Positions 38,001 to 49,686 of a DNA stretch of 64,000 nt are shown in pieces. The stretch comes from Trichostrongylus colubriformis (Eukaryota; Nematoda; Chromadorea; Rhabditida; Trichostrongylidae), in NCBI GenBank assembly GCA_963978905.1, contig OZ022260.1, positions 41,724,259 to 41,788,258 on the forward strand. The letters run 5' to 3'. The notes below the pieces were generated by a model. That model was not told where the DNA came from. It was given only the letters and a program-made list of their open reading frames with translations, and searched no databases. The translations under genes were made by a program, and so were the position numbers. The number at the start of each line of letters is the position of its first letter. Within the stretch, counting starts at the first letter, position 1.

Positions 38001-41000
38001 ACAGTAAAAATAGAGCCAGAGGCAATAGGATTACCAAAGATTTCCGTGCAAAGGAGTAATTACAAGTATTTCATAATTTTTAGAGTGAAAATTCCAATTT
38101 GATCAAATTAGTTGAGGTGATTTGCAAATTATGGCGTCAGAGATCACCCTTGACACGATGCCAAGTGACAAGACGGATTTTGGAGGCCGGTGATTGATTC
38201 CCACAGTAACTCCGGTCATCACTGGGGCGCGCATTTGAATTGGGGCACGTAAGGCAGAGCCCCTTGAAGCTTCTATAAGCCATCCTTCCACATCCGTTCT
38301 GTTGAAGTGGGCAAACCCCATTATGTGTTGTTTTTAATGTTTGATGAGCACCCCTTGCTGTTAGTTTTGGAGTTATAACTAACAGATAGGTTCAGTCACC
38401 CATAATCAAGCAGAGGAAATCTGTAAATGAGTTGATTGGTTCCCTTTTCGTACATCGAACTTTCCTCATGCTCTAGACTAAATTTCAATAACACTAGGAA
38501 CAGAGGTGATGATTTGAACGTTTCTCACAAGAATAAATAAGAATAGCGTATCTAACAAACTTTTCGGGTCTTCAATCGTGAATCAGCTTATCAAAAATCT
38601 ACAGCGATTTGATGTGAAAGAAACCAACACAATCTGATCAAATTCCATAACATTCAATCGTAATATAACAAGCATTGTCGCTATTCCTAACATTTTCTTT
38701 TTACTATCGCTCAATTTCTTTTACCAACGAAAGACTTCATCACAGGATTCTCTCGAATCGCTCACAGCACGCGATATCTTCTTCTTGACACCCTTCCGTT
38801 CTAACAGTGCTTGAGATCTCGGCAGTTTTGTCAATCTTTGCCTTTTTTCCATCAGGCTCATCAGACTGTTTAGAGAAATTTTCAGCCTGGATACCCGTCA
38901 TCTCCTTCTTTTTTGCGGACGCTATATGTTTTCGCTTTGGGGCATGGAAGCCGAACTCGGAAGACGTTATTCTCTAAGCCACTTTCAAACAAAACAACAA
39001 CACGGAATGTAGTAAATAGTTTAAGAAAATAAACGGCAGCACATATTCACAGCACATAATAATTAAGAGGTGAATCGTAATCAAAACAATTCTGAGACTT
39101 TCACTGCTGATCAGCGCCACAGGAATTGGAGACGCAATCGAATACAATGGGGAAAGTAGCTTACGAGCTTAGTCCTTGCTCTTAATCCTAATGAAGTATC
39201 TTTAATAAAGAAAAGCAAACGACGAATCTACATGCCTGCACGAAAATCAATGCTGGTGGGTCAAACTGAGTCTGGAGAGGGGTTCGAATGGCAAGAAGTT
39301 TCCCCTCTTATGAACCAGCAAAACGTCAACTAAAAAACAATGCAAAACGGGATTCACTACGAATGAACTACATCATTTGAAAACAAATATATGCTTCAGA
39401 CATTTCAAACACTGAAAACAACACATAATGGGGTTTGTCCACTTCACATAAACGGATTTGGAAGGATGGCTTATAGAAGCTTTTAGGGGCTCTACCTTAC
39501 GTGCCCCAATTCAAATGCGCGCCCCAGTGATGACCGGGGTTACTGTGGGAATCAATCACCGGCCTCCAAAATCCGTCTTGTTGCCAAGTGTCGTGTGTGC
39601 AATTGCAGCAAAACCTTTTTCGGTTCTTAATCTTTTTTGGAAAGGATTCTCTTCTGTTCTACGTCGGATCTCCTTACCTGAAAAGTCAGATGACTATGAT
39701 TAAGGGTACATGCCCACGCTGGAGCCCAGATCGTGTAGCTCATGTGCTTCAGCTGAGCCAAGAAGTTCAAGCCACCTTTTCCAGATCCTGTGGATTGAAC
39801 AGCAAGTGGCGAAGAAACGTGTCAAAAGGGACTATCGGCAATCGGTTCGATTACGGCGAGCACGACCGATTAATGTAAGATCAGCGGACTTCGAAAGTGA
39901 CTTCAAAAGTGCCTAGTGTTTTAGTCTTTCAGCCTAGCTTTTCCAGGAGAACGATTTGAGTTTTGGCGAAGATGAGGTGCTCGTCAGCAAGTCACGAAAT
40001 CGTAAGCAACCGGATCCGAACGATCCCCTCTGGACTGATATGTGGTACCTGGTAAGTTCACTTGGGATCTTAAAGGTATCGTCTACGGAAAAATGAGTTT
40101 TTATATTAACCACGTATTTATGTTGTGTTTGTTTGCCAAATGTGGGCCGTATGCAAAGTTTCACGCACAAAAATGTGAATACAGCTAAGATGCAGAAGCA
40201 CAAAGTCTTGGCCGGGTGGGCGGGGCCCCTGGGCAAGTACCCACCCCGTCGTCCGTGTCGGTCGGAGACGCATTGTAGGAACTCGAAGGCACATAAACAC
40301 TCCCACTTCCCGTTTCCAACCGCGGCGGACGACGGGACGGAGCTTCTATTCGGGAGCCCCGCCCACCTGGCCAATTTGGAGAGCTGTATCTTGGTTGAAT
40401 TCTCACCTTTTCGCGTGAAACTTTGCATGCGGCCCTTTTTGAGCAAGCACAGCATAAATATGAGGGTATCAAACAGACTTATTTTTCGTGTACGATGCTC
40501 TAAGCTCTCTGCAAGAGCCACTCTTTTTCCAGAACCGCGCTGAAATCACCGGCAACTCTAAAATGGACCACAATGTCAAAGAGGCTTGGGATCTCGGGTA
40601 TACTGGTCGTGGAGTAGTGGTGACGATACTGGACGACGGCCTCGAACGTACGCATCCCGACATCGCACCCAATTACGTAAGAGCTAGCGAGTCCCAAAGT
40701 CGTTCTTGATCGCTATTGGCTGATTTTCAGGACGCACGTGCCTCGTATGACGTCAATGACCGCGATGACGATCCGATGCCACGGTACGAGTATTCGGATG
40801 AGAATCGACATGGGACGAGATGTGCCGGCGAGGTGGCCGCCATTTTCAACAATAGTCTTTGTATAGTGGGAATCGCTTATAACGCCCGGATCGGAGGTAA
40901 GTATACCGTTGGGAAGGCCTTCATGGAAACCCTCGGAAAAGCCCTACTCTCGTTTAGGCATCCGAATGCTCGACGGAGATGTGACAGACGCTGTGGAAGC

Positions 41001-44000
41001 CGCGTCACTGGGCCATAACTCTGACTATGTCGACATTTATAGGTGAGTCACACGCGTGCTCCACTGAGAAATGTTGACCCCCTGAAGATGATCTTACATT
41101 AAGTGCGTCTTGGGGACCTGACGACGACGGCCGGACGGTGGACGGTCCCGCAAAGTTGACACGAGCCGCTTTCGAGCGTGGTATCCGAGAAGGACGACGC
41201 GGAAAAGGCTCAGTCTTTGTGTGGGCGTCTGGAAACGGTGGCAAAGACGCTGATTCTTGCAATTGCGACGGTTACACTAACAGGTGCGTACGGTGCAGAA
41301 ACCATTCCTCATCCGACGTCTGAAATAGTACTTTCAGCATTTACACCCTGTCGATCTCGGCCGCCACCGAAAACGGTAACATTCCATGGTACTCGGAGGC
41401 GTGTAGTAGTACACTGGCCAGCACGTATTCGAGTGGTGCAACTGGCGAGAAGATGATCGTCACCACTGATTTGCACCATGCCTGCACCAACACCCATACT
41501 GGAACGTCTGCTAGCGCACCATTGGCAGCAGGAATCGTGGCGCTGACACTTGAAGCCAACCCGGACCTCACGTGGAGGGATTTGCAGGTAAGCTGCGGAA
41601 CTATTGTCATGAAAATCGGTGAAGAACGCTGAAATCAGTAGAGTGTATGGAAGAATAAAGGCTACGAAGGAAGAATTCCAGGAGCTATGGAGGGCTGTTG
41701 AATAAGATTCATATCGGATGGGCAGAGTCTAGTGATTATTCCCAAAGGCTGAGATCATCGGGAATAGTAGTTCCCCGAGCTAATAAACGTAGCGGGTGAA
41801 TAAAGACCTTGTTGTTCCCTTGTGGCCCACATGCTACCCACATGAGCCCAGAATCCATCTGAATCGAGGGCTTTTGGTCTTTGAAAGAATCGTTCACGGA
41901 AAGCTTACTTTCTTTGTTATCCTTGTATTTATGTTGTATTTGTCTAATAAGAACCGCATGCAGAGTTTCACGCGAAAAAGTGTGAATTTGGCTGAGATAC
42001 AGCTCCCCAAATTCTCCGCCGGCTGGGCGGGATCTCCGAGTAAAAGCCCTGTCCCGTCATCCGCCGCGGTTGGATACGGAGAGTGGAACTGTTTCCGTAA
42101 CGTTCTGTTCCTACAATGCTCCTCCGACCACGGCGGACGACGGGGTGGCACCTGCTCGGAGTCCCCGCCCGCTCGACCAAGACATTGTGGTGCTGTATCT
42201 TGGTTACACTTTTTCTCGGGAAACTTTGCATGTGGCTCACATTAGGCAAATGCAACATAAATGGGTAACAGAAGAACCATTTTTCCGTGGACGATTCCTT
42301 TTACTCATTGAAGCCCAAATCTTAGTAAGAAACCGAGCTGATTGCCTTTTTGTATTTAGCTTTATAGCTGTATAGCTCTTCCCATCGAATACTCCGAATC
42401 CATGCTGAGTAGCTTGGCTAATGATTCTTCTTCTTCTTCTCCTTCTCCCTAGCCCTTAGTTGCGCGCCTTCGCAAAGTCCGCTGTTCTTGTCTGTTGTCG
42501 CCATTTTCTTCTATTCAAGGCATCCTCCGTCGTGGCGCTCACTTCTGTGAGTTCGGTCTTGATGAAGTCCCGGCTGAGCAGATTTTTTTTGCGACTGCGG
42601 TAGGCGCGCACAGCTTCGATAGACAACGCGACCGCGCGCGATGTTACACATTCATAGGACACATGCCCGTTAAATTCCAGTGATAAGAGCATTTGTCGCA
42701 ACTTGTAGCCACATATTATGCGCCCTGGGATTTTGCACTAGAAAGAAAAAAATCCTTGAAAAACTTCCCTTCTTGATTGAGGCTCTCGGCCCTGTTCAAT
42801 CCCTCCTGGAAAGCGCTACGTATTACTGCCATTCAAAATCGTAGTAGCATTTGAATGCGATTTGGCTGTAACAATGACGCGGGGCCAGTCGATCTAAATC
42901 TAAGCAAGTTTGATGCCGATTTCACAGACTTCAGAGGGGTGGAAGACTTGAGTGGGCTAGGGAGCGATGATCCACGGCTCGATCCCCGGGCCATGTTAAT
43001 GCGAGCGGCGCCACATCTCACTATGTCACCTACACCTGCCCGCGTGTTCGGTGGATTGATTCCATTTTTTTTCTAGCACATTGTTATACGAGCTGCAAAG
43101 CCGATTAATCTACGTGCCGGCGATTGGGTAACGAACGGAGTCGGTCGGAATGTTTCTCATTCATTTGGCTATGGTCTAATGGATGCCGGCGCTATGGTAC
43201 AATTGGCACGAAACTGGACGACTGCACCCGAACAGCACAAGTGTCGACAGTTCTACCCAAGTCGATTTAAGTAAGTACAACTGACCAGATTTTTGGGAAA
43301 TATTTTCTACTTTTCAAATATTCATTTTTTTAGGACGATCCCTCACGGCAATCGTCTGCAGCTGCAGCTGTACACTGATGGCTGTGCTGGTTCCCCAGAC
43401 GAGCAGGTGGTCTACTTGGAGCACGTGCAGGCGATCATCACACTGAAGGCACCGAAAAGAGGCGATATACAGATATACTTGACAAGCCCATCTGGTAGGA
43501 CCTTTAATAGGCTTTTAAAAGACCCCCGTCGTAGGACCCTTGCAAAACGGAAGTTAAGCTGTTTCTTTGATGTAAGACCCCTGTATAATGATGTACATAA
43601 TAACAATGCTTTCTTGACTTCAAGTTCAGCAGTCATTCTGGAGCTGCTGGATTTTCAAGGAGTCTAGCAACCATCTTGTTTATTCTACTTATTTATTTGT
43701 TTAAAGGAATCGTCCACGGAAAATGCGTTTTTGTGTTACCCATACGCTTACGTTGTATTGCCTAATGTGGGCCTCATGCAAAATTTCACGCAAAAAAAAA
43801 AAAATGTGAATCTGGCTGAGATACAGCACCACAAAGTGCGGTCCCAGTGGGCGGGGCCTCCGTGTAAAAGCCTTGTCCTGTCTTCCGCCGCCGTTGGGAT
43901 CGGAGAGTGGGACTGTTTACGTAACCTTGTGTCCCTACAATGCGTCTCCGACCACGGCGGAGGCGGTACGAGGCTTTTACACGGAGGCCCCGCCCACTGG

Positions 44001-44860
44001 GACTGCACTTTGTGGTGCTGTATCTCAGCCAGATTTGCATTTTTTCGCGTGAAATTTTACATGAGGCCCACATTAGGCAAATACAACATAAACGTATGGG
44101 TAACACAAAAACGCATTTTCCGTGGACGATTCCTTTAATTATCTTACCTACTCATTTATTTATTTATTTATTTATTTATTATTTAATACGTACTAGTACT
44201 ACATTCGGAACAGGACTGATTAGATTTTTTTTGCAGGAACACGCTCCACCCTACTGACCAAACGGGCGCGGGATACTAGTCGAGCCGGGTTTATCGAATG
44301 GGCTTTCATGACCACACACAGCTGGGGTGAACTGGCTGCCGGTCTGTGGACGCTCGAAATCGACAACGATGGATGGGATGGTGAGTGAGGGGCAGATTCA
44401 GCGGAAGTGGTCACTAAGGCCGCGTTCATACTTTGCGCCGGCAGGGCATGACGGCATGGGCAGCGAGGCAGGGTGGCACGAGGGAGGTGCAGAGGCGACG
44501 CAGGCAACGAGACAGTGTAGCACGGGCAGAGACGCAGGGAGACGCAGCCACGCTCTGCCTCCGACACCGCAAAGTATGAATGTGGCCTTATGACGTGCTT
44601 ATGGATAGGCTATTGATTGTCACCCACCACTGTGGTTTATAGATTGGATCGTTTTAGATGCTGAACTGGTGAAATGGGATCTGGTACTGTTTGGCACCGT
44701 TGACGAAACTACACAATACGGTGGTGGGCACAATTCGGCTCTGATGGCTAGATCTTTGGCCCACATGGAAGAGATCCGGGCCGGCATCAAAATGGCTCCA
44801 TTGCATGCTCGTCTTGCCTCGATTCTGCTGCCGATGCTGATTCTACTTCTCCGATTATGA
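34923..44860 (+). CDS. kpc-1: Furin/kexin-type proprotein convertase (KPC-1-like), 14 exons
   Basis: Secretory-pathway serine endoprotease that cleaves proproteins after basic residues. Exons: 34923-35051, 36227-36367, 36644-36751, 39785-39874, 39947-40051, 40533-40676, 40731-40896, 40958-41042, 41104-41283, 41338-41587, 43077-43270, 43334-43494, 44237-44380, 44658-44860. All junctions are GT-AG and in phase, giving 699 residues. Order: signal sequence (about 1-38), pro-domain, autocleavage site KKRVKR ending at residue 141, S8 catalytic domain with Asp225 (ILDDGLE), His266 (NRHGTRC), oxyanion Asn367 (ASGNGG) and Ser440 (GTSASAP), then the P domain ending at LVLFGT (residue 646). No Cys-rich domain follows; the protein ends in a hydrophobic tail (685-699). 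Residues around [18 protein letters not shown] and [17 protein letters not shown] match KPC-1 better than BLI-4. Exon 1 is less certain than the rest: it encodes a good signal peptide and splices in phase, but lacks sequence homology I can verify. Confidence 0.93.
36788..37304. repeat. Foldback element in kpc-1 intron 3 (GTGTGTAC-type ends), copy 2
   Basis: The left arm GGTGTGTACACTTATGTCGA ATTTTCGC pairs with the complement of GCGAAAATCCGACGTAAGTG TACACAC on the right. The centre holds a secondary hairpin (about 36938-36992, with TATTGTTTTTAGA against TCTAAAAACAATA) and short tandem repeats of GTGATTGGGTAAGTTAGTA near 37030-37080. Confidence 0.7.
38168..39581. mobile_element. 1.4-kb element with about 180-bp inverted repeats in kpc-1 intron 3
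   Basis: 38168-38350 is the inverted copy of 39400-39581 at roughly 95% identity by eye. The repeats share the outer block ACAAGACGGATTTTGGAGG and the inner block AAACCCCATTATGTGTTG. About 1.05 kb of AT-rich, non-coding sequence lies between. The pattern fits a non-autonomous DNA transposon with long terminal inverted repeats, or two inverted copies of a short repeat. Confidence 0.65.
40074..40499. repeat. MITE family A in kpc-1 intron 5
   Basis: Begins AGGTATCGTCTACGG right after TTAA (40070-40073) and ends CGTGTACGATGCTC at about 40499, with palindromic arms and the GC-rich centre of the family. It fills almost the whole 481-bp intron. Confidence 0.85.
41885..42299. repeat. MITE family A in kpc-1 intron 10
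   Basis: Ends AAGAATCGTTCACGG and CCGTGGACGATTCCT, flanked by TTGA and TTTA, which look like drifted TTAA duplications. The arms match the other copies. Confidence 0.85.
43705..44134. repeat. MITE family A in kpc-1 intron 12
   Basis: A 430-bp palindrome beginning AGGAATCGTCCACGG and ending CCGTGGACGATTCCT, with exact TTAA on both sides (43701-43704, 44135-44138). Very similar to the copy at 27936. Confidence 0.9.
44154..44184 (+). repeat. (ATTT)n microsatellite
   Basis: Seven or so ATTT units directly after the MITE in kpc-1 intron 12. Confidence 0.9.
44415..44590. repeat. MITE family C in kpc-1 intron 13
   Basis: A 176-bp element beginning TAAGGCCGCGTTCATACTTT and ending AAAGTATGAATGTGGCCTTA, i.e. 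a near-perfect 20-bp inverted repeat. The interior is rich in GAGGCAG/GACGCAG motifs. It makes up most of the 277-bp intron. Confidence 0.85.
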
Positions 44861-47082
44861 TGATGATGTGATTGCTGAACACGTTATCGAACTCTTAGTG
44901 GCCTTACTATTCTTTCACGATGATTCACCCTCTGATATGATAACGATAGTGCTGATTATGCGACCGATCAACTTTTTTTGGCTAATTCTGCAGTACATTT
45001 ACAAAAATCACTCTAGTAAAAATCATATTAAATTGTACTCCTTTCTACCACGCTTGTACACTTATCGGTTGTGATCTCTTGCTGAAGGGAAGCAGTGAAC
45101 ATTCCGCGCTAAAATGCCCCTCCCCCTCTACAAAAATCTTGCAGCTGAATGTGGTCCTCAAAAGTACCAATGCCAAATTGTCTCTCCCCTTCTGCCCAGT
45201 TTCGTATGCGCCACATTTTCCGTTTACGGTACCTGATTCGTTTGTGATTTAATCGCTTCACTTTCTTTCCCTTCCCGTTATTTTCCACCCTGGACCATCT
45301 ATCGTCTGAAACTCGTCGTTGTTATTTTTCGTGGATTTCTGCCTTCGCCATTCTGATTTCTCCCTCATCGCCCATCTTCGTTACATGGCTCATGGCTTCT
45401 TCTCTTTGAGCCTATGCGTTCTCTAGTCGTTAACGTTCGTCATTTGTGTGCGTTGTTTTTATTGAAGTATGTAGAAATTTTGAAGAGCTTTATCATTCCG
45501 TACAGTGCAAATTTTTTTGTGTGTAAATCTCCTTGAAATGGTCCTATTGAAGATGATAAATGTGCGTAAGTTCGATCTATGAACACGTAATAAAAAACGC
45601 ATACATTTTCTTGAGTGAGCTTGAAGCTAAAACCGAGAAAGTGCGCCGCTACATCTTCAACCCGGCGCATCTCCATGGCTACTTCTGCCGTAGGCAAACA
45701 GGAATCACATCGCCTGGAGGCGGGCTCTGCCATCCAAAGGCATCAGCTGTTAACTGTTACGCCGTTTCCACAGCTCGAGGCACCATCTTCGATTGTGATT
45801 TCGCCATAATATTTCGCCTTCGGTGATTTCGCCATAAATAGGCTTCTTAGGCCCCTTTCTCCCATGTGAGGGACTTCCTTTGAGGATTACACAATGACCA
45901 CATTACCCTGCCCCTTGTGGCTCTTGCTGACCTAATACTATTTGACTGGTGAACCAAGCGTGAATTCTAATCATTTTTTCCCTTTTTGGCTTTTTTCGTC
46001 TTCGGGAAACACTCCTTGTTACTCTGGGGTGGTTGTATTACAATAATTTAAAGTTGTGATATAAGATACTTTTTAGAAGTTTGCAGTACCTGCTCAACAA
46101 AGTCCTTTACGCGATAATTATCAGTTACAAAAACTTGAGGGTTCGGTGAAGTGGGCGAATTGTTCGACGCAAAAGATGCGTCGGACGGTCGATGGCACTA
46201 TAGTCTATGCGTCCCAGATTAGCCGCAAGGGATCAAGTGAGTACACGACTGCTCATTCCCTACTTCACCGTTGACCCACAACTTTCCTTCTGCTCTTACC
46301 CACCTCCCCAACGCAGACAGAGCGACGAAACGGGCGAGGGTGTGCGACTAGCCACATGAGCCGTTGTTCATACTAGTCTGTTTTGCTTTCCTTCGTGTCC
46401 TCTAGTCGTCTGGGCTCTTATTTGCCTCAGCTTTTTCAGAAAAGGACCTTGATAGCTCGTCAGCAATCTCCCAACACGTGACATCGAGCCGCGTCCACCT
46501 TCCTCGAACCACATTTACCCGGCGTTTCACTTCCTGATACCTGTGATATTCGAAGTGATCTAGTGATTGACCTTATGCATTTTTTCATTTGCCTCAGTAA
46601 TTGTGCATGGCATATCTCCCACCCTACTCTAATTCGAGATACTGTTTCTCTTTCGGAAGTTCCTTCATGGACCTGAGAGACTTCTTGAAGCGATTATGTT
46701 TCACTGCACCGCATCATCGACTAAAACAAGAGTCACCGGCAAGCAGTGGATGGAGTGTTTTTGTGTTTCTATAGCGTGTTTTCTTTTGGGAGGTCGCCGT
46801 AGTAAGGTTTAGACGATCCTTCTCACCTTTGTCAGTCTAAAATCGTGGAGGAATTGATGTCTCAGCGTTAGTAAAATTTTCATTTTTCACACGAATTCGC
46901 ACACTATATTTTTTAGACAGAATACGAGGTGAAGTTCTCTCAGCTTCATATAAATTTTTATTACTAAAGGAACAAAACAGCGATTGACATGACCATAATT
47001 ATTTGCGATGTCCACATAACATACAACAGACTTGCATCCGCGTGATGAAAGTGATCGATATCGAAAAGGGTTTGATGATCCT
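44861..47082. other. Downstream of kpc-1; one unassigned open segment
   Basis: No complete gene is visible. At 45606-45826 a plus-strand frame (EAKTEKVRRYIFNPAHLHGY, then FCRRQTGITSPGGGLCHPKA) uses C- or G-ending codons like a real exon, but I recognise no family and the possible splice sites are weak. Confidence 0.3.
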
Positions 47083-47163
47083 TTACCTCTTCTTGCAAAC
47101 AACGCACACTACTACAAGAACTATGATGACGATAAGTGCACCGGCCACCAGCCAGCCGGCGAT
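47083..47163 (-). CDS. Candidate terminal exon of a single-pass membrane protein (partial gene)
   Basis: On the minus strand a TTTAG acceptor (47164-47168) leads into 26 codons that read IAGWLVAGALIVIIVLVVVC then VVCKKR and a TAA stop (47083-47085). This is a clear transmembrane segment with membrane-proximal cysteines and a basic stop-transfer end. A polyadenylation-like AATAAA follows at 46957-46962. Alternatively the AAGAG/GTAAAG at the end is a donor and the protein continues. A short acidic open segment upstream (PFYEDESEDIR, about 47205-47270) may be the preceding exon, but its donor is poor. The parent gene is not recognised and no further exons could be joined. Confidence 0.4.
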   Translation of the reverse strand: MAGWLVAGALIVIIVLVVVCVVCKKR

Positions 47164-47358
47164 CTAAATTAATCGTTAAGAGCTTTGAGGTTGCCGTATA
47201 TTAGAAATGCACTCGAATGTCCTCTGACTCATCTTCGTAAAAGGGAGAGGACGGACCGCGAATCAGTACTCTTGTTGCCTACTGGTATCTAAGGTATGAA
47301 GTTGGGTATCACAGACCAGGAAGCGTTTACCGAAATTCGTTTGAAGAATGCTTGGTTC

Positions 47359-47543
47359 CACCGCGTTCATACTTTACGCTGACAAGGCAGAAATGCGTTC
47401 ATAAGCAGCAAGGCATAGTGGCACGGAAGAGGTACAAAGACGATAAAGGCAACGAGGCAGGGGAGGCAGAGTGGCGCAGGCGCGGAGGCACAGACACGCA
47501 GCTACACCCTGCCGCCGGCACCGCAAAGTATGAACGCGGCCTT
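47359..47543. repeat. MITE family C, copy 3
   Basis: Left CCGCGTTCATACTTTACGC and right CCGCAAAGTATGAACGCGG with CCTT pair, and the interior has the GAGGCAG-type repeats of the family. Confidence 0.75.
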
Positions 47544-49198
47544 CGGTATGGGTATCTCAAAATTTCTTTTGCAAACAGGGTGTCGACTACGTAACGCATA
47601 AGATAGGTAAACCGGCAGCGAGAGGTCTATATTGACAATGTGTCTTTGAGGAAAATGTAGACTTTCCTTCGTTATTGTTTGGAGATTTCGCGAAACATTG
47701 AGTTTTCACTATTAACGTAAGAGCAAAAGGTAGTAGGAACAGTAATTACTGTTAACAAAGGCGGAATGTCTCACGGTAAAGTGAAGACGGGAATGTGATT
47801 TACGGCAAACTTGCACTTGGCTCCTGAACCAAGCGTCACAGTGTGCAGCAAAGTGCCCATATGCATGCACGCTTCTTCCACGAACGAACGCAAAAGTCAG
47901 AGGGAGAACCACAGGTCCTCTTTAGGTCCTAATCATGCCATTTCGTTCATAATTTGGGATTCTGGCTCTTACTGTATATTGAAGCTGGCACGTCAACACA
48001 CCGCAATTCCAGTATGGCACTAGTGTGATACGGCAGGTATCACTGTGCTGTCACTCCTACTACTTCATCTCAATCATTGTTCAGCGAAGTCCACCAGTAG
48101 GAGACAGAGTCCGAGGGTGAAGGCAAATAGCTCACAGCGCAATTTTCCCGTTGGTTGCGCAACCTACACTATTTGAACTTCTAGTTCTCCAAGTGAAGAC
48201 TCACATCCTCACCTGTTTGTTTATTTTGTTGATTCCCACTTCTTGACCACTCACATTAGCGCACCCACTGTCTTCAAGGGAATGAATGTTACAAAAATGT
48301 TAAAAGTGCTCACAGTTACTTCTCCGCAACAATTGCCAAGTCCGCAGCAATATCTATGATAAACGCCAAATGAGGTGCATGAGTTTTGGAGACATGCCTA
48401 AAATCAAGCGATAAAATGAATGTCGCGTAGTTTCACCGCGAAATAGTTGAGACTAGCCTCACTACCAAGTTTGAAGAATTCAACCATTATTAGTCAGGGT
48501 TCAATATGTTTCATCCAAAAGGGTTGATTTGACCTGGATCACTGCAAAAAATGCAAGGTGTAGATTCATAAGGTGAGGCATTGAGTTTTTCGTTCATGCT
48601 CTCTCGAGCAGAACATTTTGTTGTACAGGGAACACTTGTAAACCTACCATTCCACGCAGCGGATCTGCGACAATTGAAACTCACCAAGCTTCACCCAAGT
48701 TTCAATTACAAGCTTCCCTATCTTAAAATTTTGATGTTTACATGAATATTCATGGAATAGGTTCTCGAACGTATCTAGACGCTGATCGTTAGCAGGCTGG
48801 CTTAACACGTTGAAGCGCATATTGGTTAGTAGTATTTCCGCTCCTGGCAAGGGAGCCCTTGATACTTCGAGATAGCCTACTTGATCCCCGGTAAGATCTT
48901 GCATTAGGAAATGTATGTCTGTGTCCTACGTGCACTTTTTGCTATTCGCTAAGTGCGATTGTTGTCGATGACGTGCAAAATGGGTTCTATGCAAAGCGAC
49001 TCAAGTATGTTAATACCAAACGCTTTCTTATCACGCCATCTCTGCTTTTTTTTCCAATTGAATAGCTCAGCTGGAGGCAGAAGTGAGGAAATTTACACTC
49101 AATCCCATCACAACTGTGGTCGTGCCGATCAAATCCATTTTGCACAACATCGCCATGAATCGCGCCGGTAGAGTGCGCCCGCCAACTGGTGTAATATA
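47544..49198. other. Mostly featureless; one unassigned minus-strand open segment
   Basis: At 48730-48910 a minus-strand frame reads LMQDLTGDQVGYLEVSRAPL, then PGAEILLTNMRF and NDQRLDTFENLFHEYS, and ends at a possible GTAAAC donor. It looks protein-like but I do not recognise it and cannot connect it to another exon. Confidence 0.3.
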
Positions 49199-49686
49199 CA
49201 GTAGCGCTCAAAAGTATTCGGCCAAACACTTTTTTTTAACTTTTTTCCACTTGATTAAATTTAACAAAATTTTAATATGTAGTGCCTAGACCTATTGTCA
49301 ACATTTCCTTCTACTTGAGTGCCGCTTGACTCTTTTCATGGTCTTTTACAAGAATTTACAACAAGACCATCCGAAAAAAGAAAAAGGCTTGATCAAGAAA
49401 AATGGCTTTCTTTACAAAACCAGAACGAGCAAGCCTCAGAGAACATCAATATTTTGTGGAAAGACCACGACTTTTGATGACAGCGGCACAGCGGGACGGC
49501 ATAGGGATGGCACTCCAAAAACAAAAAATTGCATTTAACCATGTAACTCACACCGTTGAGCGCCAACGTAGTATATTTAGTAAGCAGTGTCTCCAAGTAC
49601 AACATACTAAAATTTCTCTTAGACCGAGTTACAAGTGAAAAACCCAAGTGAAAAACCATTTGGCTGAATACTTCTGAGCGCCACTG
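49199..49686. mobile_element. Tc1-like non-autonomous transposon, 488 bp
   Basis: Ends CAGTAGCGCTCAAAAGTATT at 49199 and the complement of CAGTGGCGCTCAGAAGTATT at 49686, with TA on both sides (49197-49198 and 49687-49688). Too short for a transposase. A related longer remnant starts at 56144. Confidence 0.85.

Noticed and set aside
39934..40521. 195-codon minus-strand open frame
   Set aside because: It is the family A MITE read on the opposite strand plus antisense of kpc-1 exon 5.
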